From Acidimicrobiia bacterium (GTDB taxonomy: Bacteria > Actinomycetota > Acidimicrobiia > Spongiisociales > UBA11373), in assembly GCA_029263095.1 (NCBI GenBank), contig JAJCYA010000064.1:1-44918 (forward strand): DNA of 44,918 bases, read 5' to 3'. Each line of letters begins with the position of its first letter. The stretch's first letter is position 1. Under the pieces are notes generated by a model. That model was given only the letters and a program-made list of their open reading frames with translations. It was not told the origin of the DNA and ran no database searches. This document shows positions 33,340 through 41,740 of the stretch, one piece after another. A program made the translations under genes and the position numbers.

Positions 33340-34557
33340 GTGGACTTCGCAATCAGTGAGCGGACCGAGGAGTGGCGGGGACGTCTCCTGGCATTCATGG
33401 ACGAGAGCGTCATGCCGGCCGAATCCATCTACGAAGCGCAGATGAGGGAGGTCGGGGGAGATCCGTCGCACCATCCCGCTGTGATCGATGAGTTGAAGGT
33501 CGAAGCGAGATCCCGCGGCCTGTGGAACCTGTTCATGCCCGGCGACCAATGGGGCGCGGGTCTAAAGGTGCTCGAGTACGCCCCGCTGGCCGAGATCGCT
33601 GGTCGGAGTCCTTGGGTGGCCCCCGAAGCGATCAATTGCTCTGCCCCCGATACCGGGAACATGGAGATTCTGGCCGAGTTCGGGACACCGGAGCAGCAGC
33701 AGGAGTGGCTGGTGCCACTGCTCGATGGCGAAATCAGATCGTGCTTCTCGATGACCGAGCCAGAGGTGGCGTCCTCCGATCCGACCAACATCTCTTGTCG
33801 CATCGAGACCGATGGTGACGACTATGTCATCACAGGTAGGAAGTGGTGGTCGACCGGTGCGATGTCGGCTCGGTGCTCGATCGCCATCGTGATGGGAGTG
33901 ACCAATCCTGACGCCGATCCGTATCACCGCCAGAGCATGGTGCTTGTGCCGCTCGATGCTCCCGGTGTCGAGATCGTCCGTAATGTCAACGTCTTCGGCT
34001 ACCGGGAACGGGGCGGACATGCGGAGATCCTCTACGACAAGGTGAGGGTGCCGCGAGCCAACCTGCTCGGTGAGGAGGGCAGCGGGTTCGCCATTGCTCA
34101 GGCCCGGCTCGGACCGGGGCGGATCCATCACTGCATGCGGCTCATCGGGATGGCCGAGCGGGCATTTGATGTGATGTGCCGACGCGCCCACGAACGAGTC
34201 GCGTTCGGCAAGACTCTCGCAGAGCAGGGAGTCGTTCAGAACTGGATCGCCGAGGCCCGTATCAAGATCGAGCAGGCGCGTCTCATGGTGCTCAAGGCGG
34301 CCTGGCTGATAGACACGGTCAGTGCCAAGGGTGCTCGCATCGAGATCTCGGCCATCAAGGTGGCGGTCCCCGAGATGGCCACGTGGGTCATCGATCGGGG
34401 GATCCAGGTACTCGGCGGCGCCGGCGTCAGTGGCGACTACCCACTTGCCGCGCTCTACGCCCACGCCAGAACGCTGCAGATCGCCGACGGTCCCGACGAA
34501 GTCCACAAGCGCAGCGTCGCCCGGCGCGAGCTACGGCGGTTCGCCGAGGGCGTGTGA
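33340..34557 (+). CDS. Acyl-CoA dehydrogenase
   Basis: A 405-residue flavoenzyme. The FAD/substrate loop is CFSMTEPEVASSDPTNISC (about 130-148), GRKWWSTGAMSARC lies near the flavin, RVPRANLLGEEGSGF opens the C-terminal helical domain, and the last conserved block is QVLGGAGVSGDYPLAALYAHARTLQIADGPDEVHK. The catalytic Glu cannot be fixed by eye because several subfamilies place it differently. The GTG at 33340 has GGAGA 4 bases upstream. Its stop overlaps the start of the thioesterase gene (GTGA), so the two are coupled, pointing to breakdown of a branched or long-chain acyl-CoA. Confidence 0.9.
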   Translation: MDFAISERTEEWRGRLLAFMDESVMPAESIYEAQMREVGGDPSHHPAVIDELKVEARSRGLWNLFMPGDQWGAGLKVLEYAPLAEIAGRSPWVAPEAINCSAPDTGNMEILAEFGTPEQQQEWLVPLLDGEIRSCFSMTEPEVASSDPTNISCRIETDGDDYVITGRKWWSTGAMSARCSIAIVMGVTNPDADPYHRQSMVLVPLDAPGVEIVRNVNVFGYRERGGHAEILYDKVRVPRANLLGEEGSGFAIAQARLGPGRIHHCMRLIGMAERAFDVMCRRAHERVAFGKTLAEQGVVQNWIAEARIKIEQARLMVLKAAWLIDTVSAKGARIEISAIKVAVPEMATWVIDRGIQVLGGAGVSGDYPLAALYAHARTLQIADGPDEVHKRSVARRELRRFAEGV

Positions 34558-35342
34558 GTACCGCGGTATTCCTCAGCGAAGGGGATCGGTTGATTCCCCA
34601 GTTGGAAGCGCGCGCCAACTGGTACCCCGATGCGCTGCACGGTGGCCCGGTGGCAGGTGCCTTCGCTCGAGCGTTCGAACTCATGGACGCGCCGACTGAG
34701 ATGGCTGTGACCCGCCTGACCGTCGATCTGATGAGGCCGGTCCCGACCGTCCCGCTCTCGATTGAGACGCGGGTGGTCCGAACCGGAAGACGGATCCAGG
34801 TACTGGAGGGGCGCTTGGACGCCGACGGCAATGAGGTTGCCGCGGCCACGGCCCTTCGACTGCGGGTGGCCGACGTGCCCGTACCGGCCCATCGGCGCCC
34901 TGAACCGCTGCCAGCGCCTCACGAGATTCCGGCGGCGACGATGGAACCGGCAGACGAGGCTTGGTTCCATACACGGGGAGTCGATGTCCGATCTGCCAAG
35001 CAGAGCTTCTATACCGCGGGATCCGGTACCGCTTGGATCAGGCTGGCGATGCCTCTGGTGGAAGGAGAGGTACCGACACCACTCCAGCGGGCGGTTGTCG
35101 CCGCCGACTTTGGCAATGGTGTCGGAAATGTCCTCTCTGAGGATTTCGTATTCATGAATGCCGATCTCACCGTGTACCTGCATCGTCCGCCCGAAGGGGA
35201 GTGGGTGGGTCTACGCAGCCGCTCCACCGTCGATGCTCTCGGATTCGGTGTGGCCCGCAGTGAGTTGTTCGACACCACGGGGGCGGTCGGTTTCGGACTC
35301 CAAGCCCTCTTTGTGGACCGCGCCGACTCGTTTGGCTCATGA
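34554..35342 (+). CDS. Acyl-CoA thioesterase family protein (TesB-like double hot-dog)
   Basis: A 262-residue protein starting at a GTG that overlaps the dehydrogenase stop by 4 bases. WYPDALHGGPVAGAFARAFEL is the hot-dog helix entry of the first domain; TRLTVDLMRPVPTVPLSIETRVVRTGRRIQVLEGRL follows as its sheet. The second domain includes TPLQRAVVAADFGNGVGNVL and ADLTVYLHRPPEGEWVGLRSRS. This is the layout of TesB-like thioesterases that release CoA from acyl-CoA. The start has GAGGG upstream. Its own stop overlaps a short downstream frame that looks like a broken nucleotidyltransferase gene. Confidence 0.82.
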   Translation: MSTAVFLSEGDRLIPQLEARANWYPDALHGGPVAGAFARAFELMDAPTEMAVTRLTVDLMRPVPTVPLSIETRVVRTGRRIQVLEGRLDADGNEVAAATALRLRVADVPVPAHRRPEPLPAPHEIPAATMEPADEAWFHTRGVDVRSAKQSFYTAGSGTAWIRLAMPLVEGEVPTPLQRAVVAADFGNGVGNVLSEDFVFMNADLTVYLHRPPEGEWVGLRSRSTVDALGFGVARSELFDTTGAVGFGLQALFVDRADSFGS

Positions 35343-35527
35343 ACCCTCCAGTCGCTTCACTCCTCGCAGCAGTGGGGGATTGGGCGGCTCAGCACGATGA
35401 GATAGTGGGGGTCGTCGGCTGTCGCCGTCTCCCGCAATTGGCAGGGGGGTCGTCGGCTGTCGCCGTCTCCCGCGATTGGCAGGAGAGTGATTCTGCCAAT
35501 TGCCAATTGCTAGTCGCTTATTGCTGA
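35339..35527 (+). pseudogene. Nucleotidyltransferase-like gene start, cut off by a repeat
   Basis: An ATG overlapping the thioesterase stop (ATGA) opens a 62-codon frame. Its first 26 residues, MNPPVASLLAAVGDWAAQHD followed by EIVGVV, read like the beginning of a small nucleotidyltransferase (WAAxxDxIVGVxLVGSxAR). Exactly where the GS...D catalytic motif should follow, the sequence changes into the dispersed repeat and then ends. This suggests that the repeat replaced the rest of a third operon gene. The protein match is short, so a chance open frame remains possible. Confidence 0.4.
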
Positions 35528-35556
35528 TCGCTGGTCGCCGATCGCCGGTCGCTGCG
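35402..35556. repeat. Dispersed GTCGTCGGCTG repeat, cluster 2 with inverted tail
   Basis: Two near-identical units at 35409-35443 and 35448-35481 (GTCGTCGGCTGTCGCCGTCT then CCCGC(A/G)ATTGGCA) lie 39 bases apart start to start. They are followed by the inverted motif TGCCAATTG twice (35494-35502, 35501-35509) and a run of degenerate TGATCGC/CGGTCGC units to about 35556. The CAATTGGCA ends can pair with TGCCAATTG, so the RNA or single strand could fold. The cluster sits between the thioesterase gene and SURF1 and shares its unit with the cluster near 30.5 kb. Confidence 0.75.
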
Positions 35557-35569
35557 TACCATCGCGATC

Positions 35570-36268
35570 ATGCACCCGCTGTTCCGACCCCGCTGGCTCG
35601 CCGGCCACATGTTGGCGGTCGGTGCGATCGTCGTCTTCGTGCTGCTCGGGATGTGGCAACTACGGCGGCACGACGAGAAGATCGAGTTGCGGGACCGGGT
35701 GGAGCAGGCGATGGCGATGTCCTCGGTTCTCCCGATCGAAGAGGTACCGCAGGGGGCGTTCCGCCGCGTCACCGCGATCGGTGAGTACCTGCCATCCGTT
35801 GAGGCCAAGGTTCTGCGGTCGCGCAACGGGGTCTCCGGGTACGAAGTGCTGACCCCGCTGGTGCTGGCGGACGGGACGGCGGTCCTGGTCGATCGGGGTT
35901 GGGCGGAGTTGGACGTCGATCACAACTTCGGTGGCGGCCCGCCGCTGGGATCCGTCGAGGCAGAGGGACTGTTGTGGCCGGCGGAGGAAGGCGGGGGCAC
36001 CGTCGACCGGGTACCGGAGTTCATAAAGCGCACCGATCCAGGGGTGTTTGCCTCCGCGACCGGCTTGGAGTTCCGGTCTGAGTATCTGGTGTTGGCCCTC
36101 CAATCGCCACCGGTCGGTGCTGTCCTGGCGCTGCCCGAGATCGGCGAGGTGTCGCTCGGGCCTCACCTGGGGTACGCCGGACAGTGGTTCCTGTTTGCCT
36201 CCGTGGTTCTGGTGGGATATCCGCTGCTGCTCAGACGACAGACCGGGTTCGCATCCACTCCGGGGTGA
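35570..36268 (+). CDS. SURF1 family cytochrome oxidase assembly protein
   Basis: A 232-residue protein with two membrane anchors enclosing a periplasmic domain, the SURF1 layout. The first helix ends GMWQLRRHDEKI, matching the GxWQxxR motif. GYEVLTPLVLADGTAVLVDRGW is the central conserved block and [26 protein letters not shown] includes the HxxYAxQWF signature leading into the last helix. SURF1 helps place heme a in cytochrome c oxidase. No oxidase subunit genes are visible here. The gene overlaps the end of the convergent purB gene by 38 bases. Confidence 0.9.
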   Translation: MHPLFRPRWLAGHMLAVGAIVVFVLLGMWQLRRHDEKIELRDRVEQAMAMSSVLPIEEVPQGAFRRVTAIGEYLPSVEAKVLRSRNGVSGYEVLTPLVLADGTAVLVDRGWAELDVDHNFGGGPPLGSVEAEGLLWPAEEGGGTVDRVPEFIKRTDPGVFASATGLEFRSEYLVLALQSPPVGAVLALPEIGEVSLGPHLGYAGQWFLFASVVLVGYPLLLRRQTGFASTPG

Positions 36269-37550
36269 TGGTGCCCAGATGGTCGACGCCTGCGCCGGCG
36301 TCCGCTAGGTAGCGATTCAGGTCGAATGCGGTGTCGAGTGCCTGGCCGTCCAGCGGACAGTCGTCGGCGGCCGCCAGCACCTCGCGCAAGGGAACTCCGG
36401 TGTCGCGCGCTTCGGCCGAGGCATTCTGCACCATCCGGTAAGCGGCGTCGCGTTCCATCCCAGTAGAGATGAGGGCGAGCAGCACGGCATGGCTGAAGAC
36501 GGTGCCGTGGGAGGTCTCCAGATTGGCGCGCATCCGCTGGGCGTCGACGGTGAGCCCCGAGAGGACTCGATCCACTCTCGCCAGAGCGAAGTCGAGTATC
36601 AGGCAGGCGTCGGGAATCGCGACCCGCTCCACAGAGGAGTGGCTGATGTCGCGCTCATGCCATAGGGCAACGTTCTCGAGCGAGGCCGTGGCGTAGGCCC
36701 GAAGCAGACGTGCCATGCCCGTTATGTTCTCGGAGAGAATCGGATTGTGCTTATGGGGCATCGCCGAAGAACCCTTCTGGCCTTCAGAAAACGGCTCGGC
36801 TACTTCGGCGACTTCGGAACGCTGCAGATGTCGAATCTCCACCGCGATTCTCTCCAGCGTTGCTCCGATCACTGCAAGCGTGCTCATGAACATGGCGTGA
36901 CGATCCCGGCTCACCACTTGAGTGGCTGCGGGTTCGGCGTGGAGTCCAAGTGCCTCGGTGACGTGGCGTTCCACACCCTTGGACACGGTCGAGTGGTTGC
37001 CGACCGGGCCACTGACCTTGCCATAGGAGACGGTGCGAGTTGCCTGGAGCAGGCGTTGGTGCGAGTTGACGAGCGCAAAGCCGAAACCCGCGAGTTTGTG
37101 GCCGAAGGTGGTCGGCTCTGCCCACATCCCGTGGGTACGCCCGATCATCGGCGTATCCCGGTGCTCGATTGCGAGACGCTGCACGGCCTCGAACACGGTG
37201 ATGATTCCCTCGGCCAGCAGGGCCCCCGACTCCTTGAGCTGCACTCCGAGCGCGCTATCGAGCAGGTCGGATGACGTGAGCCCGAAGTGAACCCAGCGCC
37301 CATGTTCGGCCATTGCTGCGGCCAGGACATCCACGAAGGCGGCGACATCATGTCTCGTCTCTAGCTCCCGGGCCCCCCAATCGTCCGGGCTTACGGTGGC
37401 GGCTCGTACCGCAGCGGCTGCACCGGCGGGAATCTGTCCCTCGGTTGCCCAGCCTTCGAGTGCAAGCGCTTCGATCTCCTGCCAGATGGCAAGCCTTCGC
37501 TCCTCAGACCAGATGGCCGCCATTTCGGGGCGGGTATAGCGCTCGATCAT
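36231..37550 (-). CDS. purB: Adenylosuccinate lyase
   Basis: A 439-residue fumarase/aspartase-superfamily lyase. The family signature [11 protein letters not shown] is present with the flexible catalytic loop, as are [14 protein letters not shown] (about 87-100) and [14 protein letters not shown] with the catalytic His. It releases fumarate from adenylosuccinate and from SAICAR in purine synthesis. It starts at an ATG overlapping the purA stop (ATGA), so the two AMP-forming steps are translationally coupled. The length is typical. Its 3' end overlaps the convergent SURF1 gene by 38 bases. Confidence 0.95.
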   Translation of the reverse strand: MIERYTRPEMAAIWSEERRLAIWQEIEALALEGWATEGQIPAGAAAAVRAATVSPDDWGARELETRHDVAAFVDVLAAAMAEHGRWVHFGLTSSDLLDSALGVQLKESGALLAEGIITVFEAVQRLAIEHRDTPMIGRTHGMWAEPTTFGHKLAGFGFALVNSHQRLLQATRTVSYGKVSGPVGNHSTVSKGVERHVTEALGLHAEPAATQVVSRDRHAMFMSTLAVIGATLERIAVEIRHLQRSEVAEVAEPFSEGQKGSSAMPHKHNPILSENITGMARLLRAYATASLENVALWHERDISHSSVERVAIPDACLILDFALARVDRVLSGLTVDAQRMRANLETSHGTVFSHAVLLALISTGMERDAAYRMVQNASAEARDTGVPLREVLAAADDCPLDGQALDTAFDLNRYLADAGAGVDHLGTITPEWMRTRSVV

Positions 37551-38824
37551 CGGCCGACCTCGAAAGTGGCGGCCCTATCCGGTCCGACCGAGACCATTGT
37601 TACGGGCACACCTGCGAGCTCCTCGACTCTGCGTACATATGACTGGGCCGCCGCTGGGAGGTCGTTGAATGATCGAACCCCGGAGATGTCGGTCTGCCAC
37701 CCGGGGTGATCCTCGTAGACCGGTTCACACTCATAGAGCACCCGCTGTTGGCGCGGGAAGTCCGGGTACTCGGTGTCTCCCGATCGATAGGCGGTGGCGA
37801 TCCGGATCATGGCGAACTCGCTCAGCACGTCGAGCTTCATGAGGGCGAGCTCCGTGATGCCGCTTACCCGAACCGAGTAGCGCAGCGCCACTGCATCCAA
37901 CCACCCGCAGCGCCGTCTGCGCCCGGTCACGGTGCCGAACTCTCCCCCCACTTCGACCATTGCGCTTCCGATATCGTCGTCGAGCTCTGTCGGGAACGGG
38001 CCACTTCCAACCCGAGATATGTATGCCTTTGCTATGCCGAGAACGGCGTCGATGTCCTTTGGGCCGACGCCGACTCCGGTCAGAGCCCCACCGGAAGTGG
38101 GATTGGACGATGTGACGAACGGATAGGTGCCGTGGTCGATGTCGAGAAGGGTCCCCTGGGCACCCTCGAACACGACGTTCTTGCCATCCCGGATGGCCTG
38201 CCACACGAGTAGTGAGGCGTCGGCGACGTGGTCCGACAACCGTGCCGCGTATTCCAGATACTCCTCGGAGATCGCGGCGGAGTCGAATGGCAATTGGTTG
38301 TAGATCTTGGTGAGGATCTGGTTCTTCTCGCGCAACGCAGTGTTGAGCTTGTTGTGAAAGATCTTCGGGTCGTATAGGTCCTGGATCCGAATGCCGTCGC
38401 GGCTGAACTTGTCCAGGTAGGCCGGTCCGATGCCCCGCTTCGTCGTTCCGATCTGGTTCTTGCCGAGGAACCTTTCTCTCACCGCATCGAGCTTGCGGTG
38501 GTACGGCATGATGACGTGGGCGTTGCCCGAGATCTTGAGTCCGGAAGGGTCGATGCCCCGGTGGCGCAGAGTTGCCATCTCCTCGAGGAGCACCTTGGGA
38601 TCGATCACGCACCCGTTGCCGATGACGGGAATCACATTCGGATAGATGACGCCGGACGGCACGAGGCTGAGAGCGAAGACCTCGTCACCGATGACGATCG
38701 TGTGGCCGGCGTTGTTGCCACCCTGGTAGCGGACTACGACGTCGGCGTCGCGGGCGAGGAGATTGGCGATCTTCCCCTTGCCCTCATCGCCCCACTGGGC
38801 ACCGATCACGATCGTGGCAGGCAT
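37547..38824 (-). CDS. purA: Adenylosuccinate synthetase
   Basis: A 425-residue GTP-dependent enzyme that joins IMP and aspartate. The P-loop is in IGAQWGDEGKGKIANLLA, with the catalytic Asp in GDEGKG and the His in GGNNAGHTI. IGTTKRGIGPAYLDK and FEGAQGTLLDIDHGTYPFVTSS are the other standard motifs. The ATG at 38824 begins the usual MPATIVIGAQWGDEGKGK and has GGAGG 10 bases upstream; the frame is open 56 codons further, overlapping the MFS gene end, without family similarity. It is coupled to purB downstream. Confidence 0.96.
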   Translation of the reverse strand: MPATIVIGAQWGDEGKGKIANLLARDADVVVRYQGGNNAGHTIVIGDEVFALSLVPSGVIYPNVIPVIGNGCVIDPKVLLEEMATLRHRGIDPSGLKISGNAHVIMPYHRKLDAVRERFLGKNQIGTTKRGIGPAYLDKFSRDGIRIQDLYDPKIFHNKLNTALREKNQILTKIYNQLPFDSAAISEEYLEYAARLSDHVADASLLVWQAIRDGKNVVFEGAQGTLLDIDHGTYPFVTSSNPTSGGALTGVGVGPKDIDAVLGIAKAYISRVGSGPFPTELDDDIGSAMVEVGGEFGTVTGRRRRCGWLDAVALRYSVRVSGITELALMKLDVLSEFAMIRIATAYRSGDTEYPDFPRQQRVLYECEPVYEDHPGWQTDISGVRSFNDLPAAAQSYVRRVEELAGVPVTMVSVGPDRAATFEVGR

Positions 38825-38954
38825 GTTGGGGAGGCCTCCTAGTGGTACCCGACGATGGTAAGCGATCGAGAGTGGCCCAGGTTTCAGTCGAGGGTCGTTG
38901 CTCTGTGATCCTCTGGGGAACGCCTTGATCGCCGGCCTCATGGCCGGCGGGCGG

Positions 38955-40628
38955 TCATTCCCGTCTGGCTGGAGATCCCCTGTCGGTAACACGGAGATCG
39001 GGTAGGGAGCGGCTCAGGGCGAGACCGGTGAGCAAGATGGCGGCTGCCAGTATCGCGGCGCGGCGCGCTGCCTCGGTGATTGCGTCGCTGACGGCCGCGG
39101 CCACCGGGGCGAAATCAGGAGTCCAGAACCGAAGTGCCTCCACATAGAATCCCGCCGATTCGACCGTCGTGTTGACAATCCTCTCAAGCTGACCATCGGT
39201 TAATCCGGCGATCTCGGCGAGCCGGGACTCAGCCCCGGATCCCAGGGAACCCACGTAGACGCTTCCGAGAAGGGCGATTCCGAGCGCGGCACCGACCTGA
39301 CGGAATGTGCTCTGCATTCCAGACGCCTGACCGGACTGGGCTGGGGGAACCTCAGCCAGAATCACAGACGTCAGCTGGGCACTCGCAAGACCGACCCCTA
39401 TTCCGTATACGAAGAGATACGGCGCCAGGGTCGATCCAGACATTCCCGAATCGAGCCCGATGATGGTACCGAGGACGCCTGCTACCTCGAGTGCCATGCC
39501 GAGAGAGACCACTTGGCGCGGACCGAATCGAATAGCGAGTGCCGCCGCCATCGGCCCTCCGATAAAGCCGCCGACTGCCATTGAGACGAACAGCAGTCCG
39601 GTCTCGAAGGCGCTGTAACGCAGAACGGTCTGCAAGAACAAGGGGAGCACGAACACCAGCCCGAACTCACCCAGTCCGACGATCGTGATCAGCAGATTCC
39701 CGTTGCGAAAGCTGCGAAGCCTGAAGAGTGAGAGATCGAACAAGACGGTGCGCCCGAGCAATCCCCGCCTTTGCTCGACGAGCAGGAATGCCATCAGGCC
39801 GAGGAGGCCTATGGCCAGCGCAATTGGGGCGATGGATAACCCACCTGCTGTTGTCTCCCACGGTCCCAGAGCGAGATCGCGCTTGAGCACCCACCACCCC
39901 AATCTGGGCCCCTCGATGAGAGCCAAGACGAGACCGAACAGCCCGAGGGTCACTGTGACGAAGCCGGGTAGGTCGAACCCGGTGGCTTGCCGACCCGAGT
40001 CGCGCGCGTCGTCGACCATAAACCACGCCGCCACGAGAGTGATGAGGCCGAGCGGAATGTTGATGTAGAACGCCCACCGCCAACTGAACTCAGTCGTCAG
40101 CCAACCACCGGTGAGCGGCCCGATTGCCGCCATTCCGCCGATAATCGAGCCCCAGATTCCAAAGGCGATGGCGCGGTCCCGTCCTTGGAAGTTGACGTTG
40201 ACGATCGAGAGCGTTGCCGGGAGGATCATGGCGGCACCAACGCCCTGTAGAGCTCGTGCGGTCACGAGGCCGACAAGCCCATCCGCACCACCGGCGAGGA
40301 GGCTCGCGACCGCGAAGATCGCCAGTCCGGAGAGGAACAGGCGCTTGCGTCCCCAGGTGTCGCCGATTCGTCCCAGCGTGATGAGCAGAGTTGCGAACAC
40401 AAGTGGGTAGACCGAGTTGACCCACTCGGCATCCGCGATCTCCAGGTCCAGACTGTTGATGACCGAAGGAAGCGCGACGTTCACGATCGTGATGTCCATC
40501 ACGATCATTGCCACACCCAGCCCGAGGATCGCCAACGCCCACCAGCGGCGGCTAGATCGGCCCGAATGGCTGGCTGTGTCCGGCAGCTTGTTCACGTCGC
40601 TGACCGATGGCTCGGCGTCTGGGCACAC
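38955..40628 (-). CDS. MFS drug/proton antiporter, DHA2 family (14 transmembrane segments)
   Basis: A 557-residue transporter. Motif D1 appears as MIVMDITIVNVALPSV in the first helix, motif A as LGRIGDTWGRKRLFLSG after the second, and motif C-like GPLTGGWLTTEFSWRWAFYIN near the fifth. About 14 helices fit the EmrB/QacA group, which expels drugs or other amphiphiles using the proton gradient. A short Ser-rich tail precedes helix 1. The predicted start is a GTG with no convincing ribosome binding site, so the true start may be a few codons away. An inverted repeat at 40725-40739 lies upstream and could be an operator. Confidence 0.88.
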   Translation of the reverse strand: MCPDAEPSVSDVNKLPDTASHSGRSSRRWWALAILGLGVAMIVMDITIVNVALPSVINSLDLEIADAEWVNSVYPLVFATLLITLGRIGDTWGRKRLFLSGLAIFAVASLLAGGADGLVGLVTARALQGVGAAMILPATLSIVNVNFQGRDRAIAFGIWGSIIGGMAAIGPLTGGWLTTEFSWRWAFYINIPLGLITLVAAWFMVDDARDSGRQATGFDLPGFVTVTLGLFGLVLALIEGPRLGWWVLKRDLALGPWETTAGGLSIAPIALAIGLLGLMAFLLVEQRRGLLGRTVLFDLSLFRLRSFRNGNLLITIVGLGEFGLVFVLPLFLQTVLRYSAFETGLLFVSMAVGGFIGGPMAAALAIRFGPRQVVSLGMALEVAGVLGTIIGLDSGMSGSTLAPYLFVYGIGVGLASAQLTSVILAEVPPAQSGQASGMQSTFRQVGAALGIALLGSVYVGSLGSGAESRLAEIAGLTDGQLERIVNTTVESAGFYVEALRFWTPDFAPVAAAVSDAITEAARRAAILAAAILLTGLALSRSLPDLRVTDRGSPARRE

Positions 40629-40724
40629 ACCATTGTCATGGTGTCGGCTGCCGTGTCGTCAAATGTCGCACTGGTTGATTGACCCATTGGTGATGACCGA
40701 CGTCTGGAGCCCCTGTTGTGCTCG

Positions 40725-40739
40725 ATCGAATCATTCGAT
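40725..40739. promoter_or_regulatory. Perfect inverted repeat upstream of the efflux gene
   Basis: ATCGAAT-C-ATTCGAT is a perfect 7-base inverted repeat around one base, located 97 bases before the MFS start and 9 bases after the cytochrome gene stop. It has no T-tract on either side, so a terminator is unlikely. A dimeric repressor site controlling the efflux pump is plausible, although no regulator gene is adjacent. Confidence 0.35.
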
Positions 40740-40747
40740 GGCGCGAG

Positions 40748-41740
40748 TCACTCTCCGTCGACCGTCGCCAAGTAGGTGTGGATCGCGATGAGCTCCTCTT
40801 CTGAGAACGCATCTGCTGTGTACTTCGGCATTCCCTCGGGACCCTTCCGTACAGCAGAGAGAAACTCATCGAAACCATCTCTCACGACGCTGTCGATATC
40901 GCCGCCGACGACGCCACTCTCGGCATCGAGCCCATGACACGACGCGCAGCCCAAGCCGAAGAATGCTCTGGCTCCATCCACCAGAGCATCACCGGTGAGT
41001 TCTACGTAGGCTTCGTCAAGCCCGGGGCCGTTGAATGGTGTGATCTCCGCCAAGTGGGAGTGGGGCACCCGATCGCTTTCCCCGGGACCGTCGAGATTGG
41101 CGTGAGTCGCCGGATTGCGTACCAGCACCGTCACCAGCACGATCGCGATCAGGCCAACCATTCCCGACAAGACGAAAGGGAGCAGCCGCCGCCGGGGCGG
41201 GACCCCGGTCGAAGACTCGTCTCCATCGGTCGACACGACAATGAGTCGCAGAACTGTCGACAGGATGATCGTCCACAAGCCGCCTATGAGCGCTATCAGC
41301 ATCCATCCACCGAGTCCGGGAAGGTTGAGACCGACCTCGGGTTCAAAGATCTGCTCCGCCTCGCCCACCGACGTGACGGCGAAGTCGAGTTGCGCGACAT
41401 CGAAGTCGAGAACCTCGACGCGTAGCTCTGACGTTTGTGCCGCCCCCCGCTGCACGTACGACAGGTCGGCTGCTCCTTCATCACTCGTGGTCGCACGCGC
41501 GATCTCCACGTAACCGGATACGCCGGCGAAGGTTGCGTTTCGCCGGAGCACCACGACGACACCGGTCACGGGTGATCCATCCTCCGTGACCGAGACGAGC
41601 ACCGGGACGATGTCTCCGATGCCCGCCTCCCCAGGTGCGGCAACCGACATGGAGTTGTCCGCTAGAGCGGGTCCGGCGGTCAAGACGAGCAACCCGACGA
41701 CCGCCGCTAGCGCGATGCCGATTCGGTTCAAGCGGGTCAC
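40748..41740 (-). CDS. Membrane-anchored monoheme cytochrome c with N-terminal Ig-like domain
   Basis: A 330-residue protein. A signal peptide (to about ALADNS) leads to a beta-rich Ig/carboxypeptidase-regulatory-like domain (about 30-125). Two transmembrane helices follow (about 145-168 and 187-207), with a short loop between them that should be cytoplasmic, and then a C-terminal cytochrome c domain. The heme is attached at CASCH (C265-H269); M304 in GMPKYT is the likely axial ligand. Both folded domains should face outside. It is the last gene of the redox cluster, its start overlapping the NrfD-like gene by 4 bases. It probably carries electrons between that complex and an oxidase or other carrier. 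Confidence 0.8.
   Translation of the reverse strand: MTRLNRIGIALAAVVGLLVLTAGPALADNSMSVAAPGEAGIGDIVPVLVSVTEDGSPVTGVVVVLRRNATFAGVSGYVEIARATTSDEGAADLSYVQRGAAQTSELRVEVLDFDVAQLDFAVTSVGEAEQIFEPEVGLNLPGLGGWMLIALIGGLWTIILSTVLRLIVVSTDGDESSTGVPPRRRLLPFVLSGMVGLIAIVLVTVLVRNPATHANLDGPGESDRVPHSHLAEITPFNGPGLDEAYVELTGDALVDGARAFFGLGCASCHGLDAESGVVGGDIDSVVRDGFDEFLSAVRKGPEGMPKYTADAFSEEELIAIHTYLATVDGE

Noticed and set aside
33562-34506. A 314-codon minus-strand frame opposite the acyl-CoA dehydrogenase
   Set aside because: No family pattern; the dehydrogenase motifs on the plus strand explain the region.
35409-35481. A possible CRISPR array from the two repeat units
   Set aside because: There are only two units with 4 bases between them, no spacer-sized gaps and no cas genes nearby.
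40429-40628. A terminator or regulator gene near the MFS start
   Set aside because: Only the reverse complement of the transporter N-terminus is present; no hairpin with a T-tract and no HTH protein was seen.
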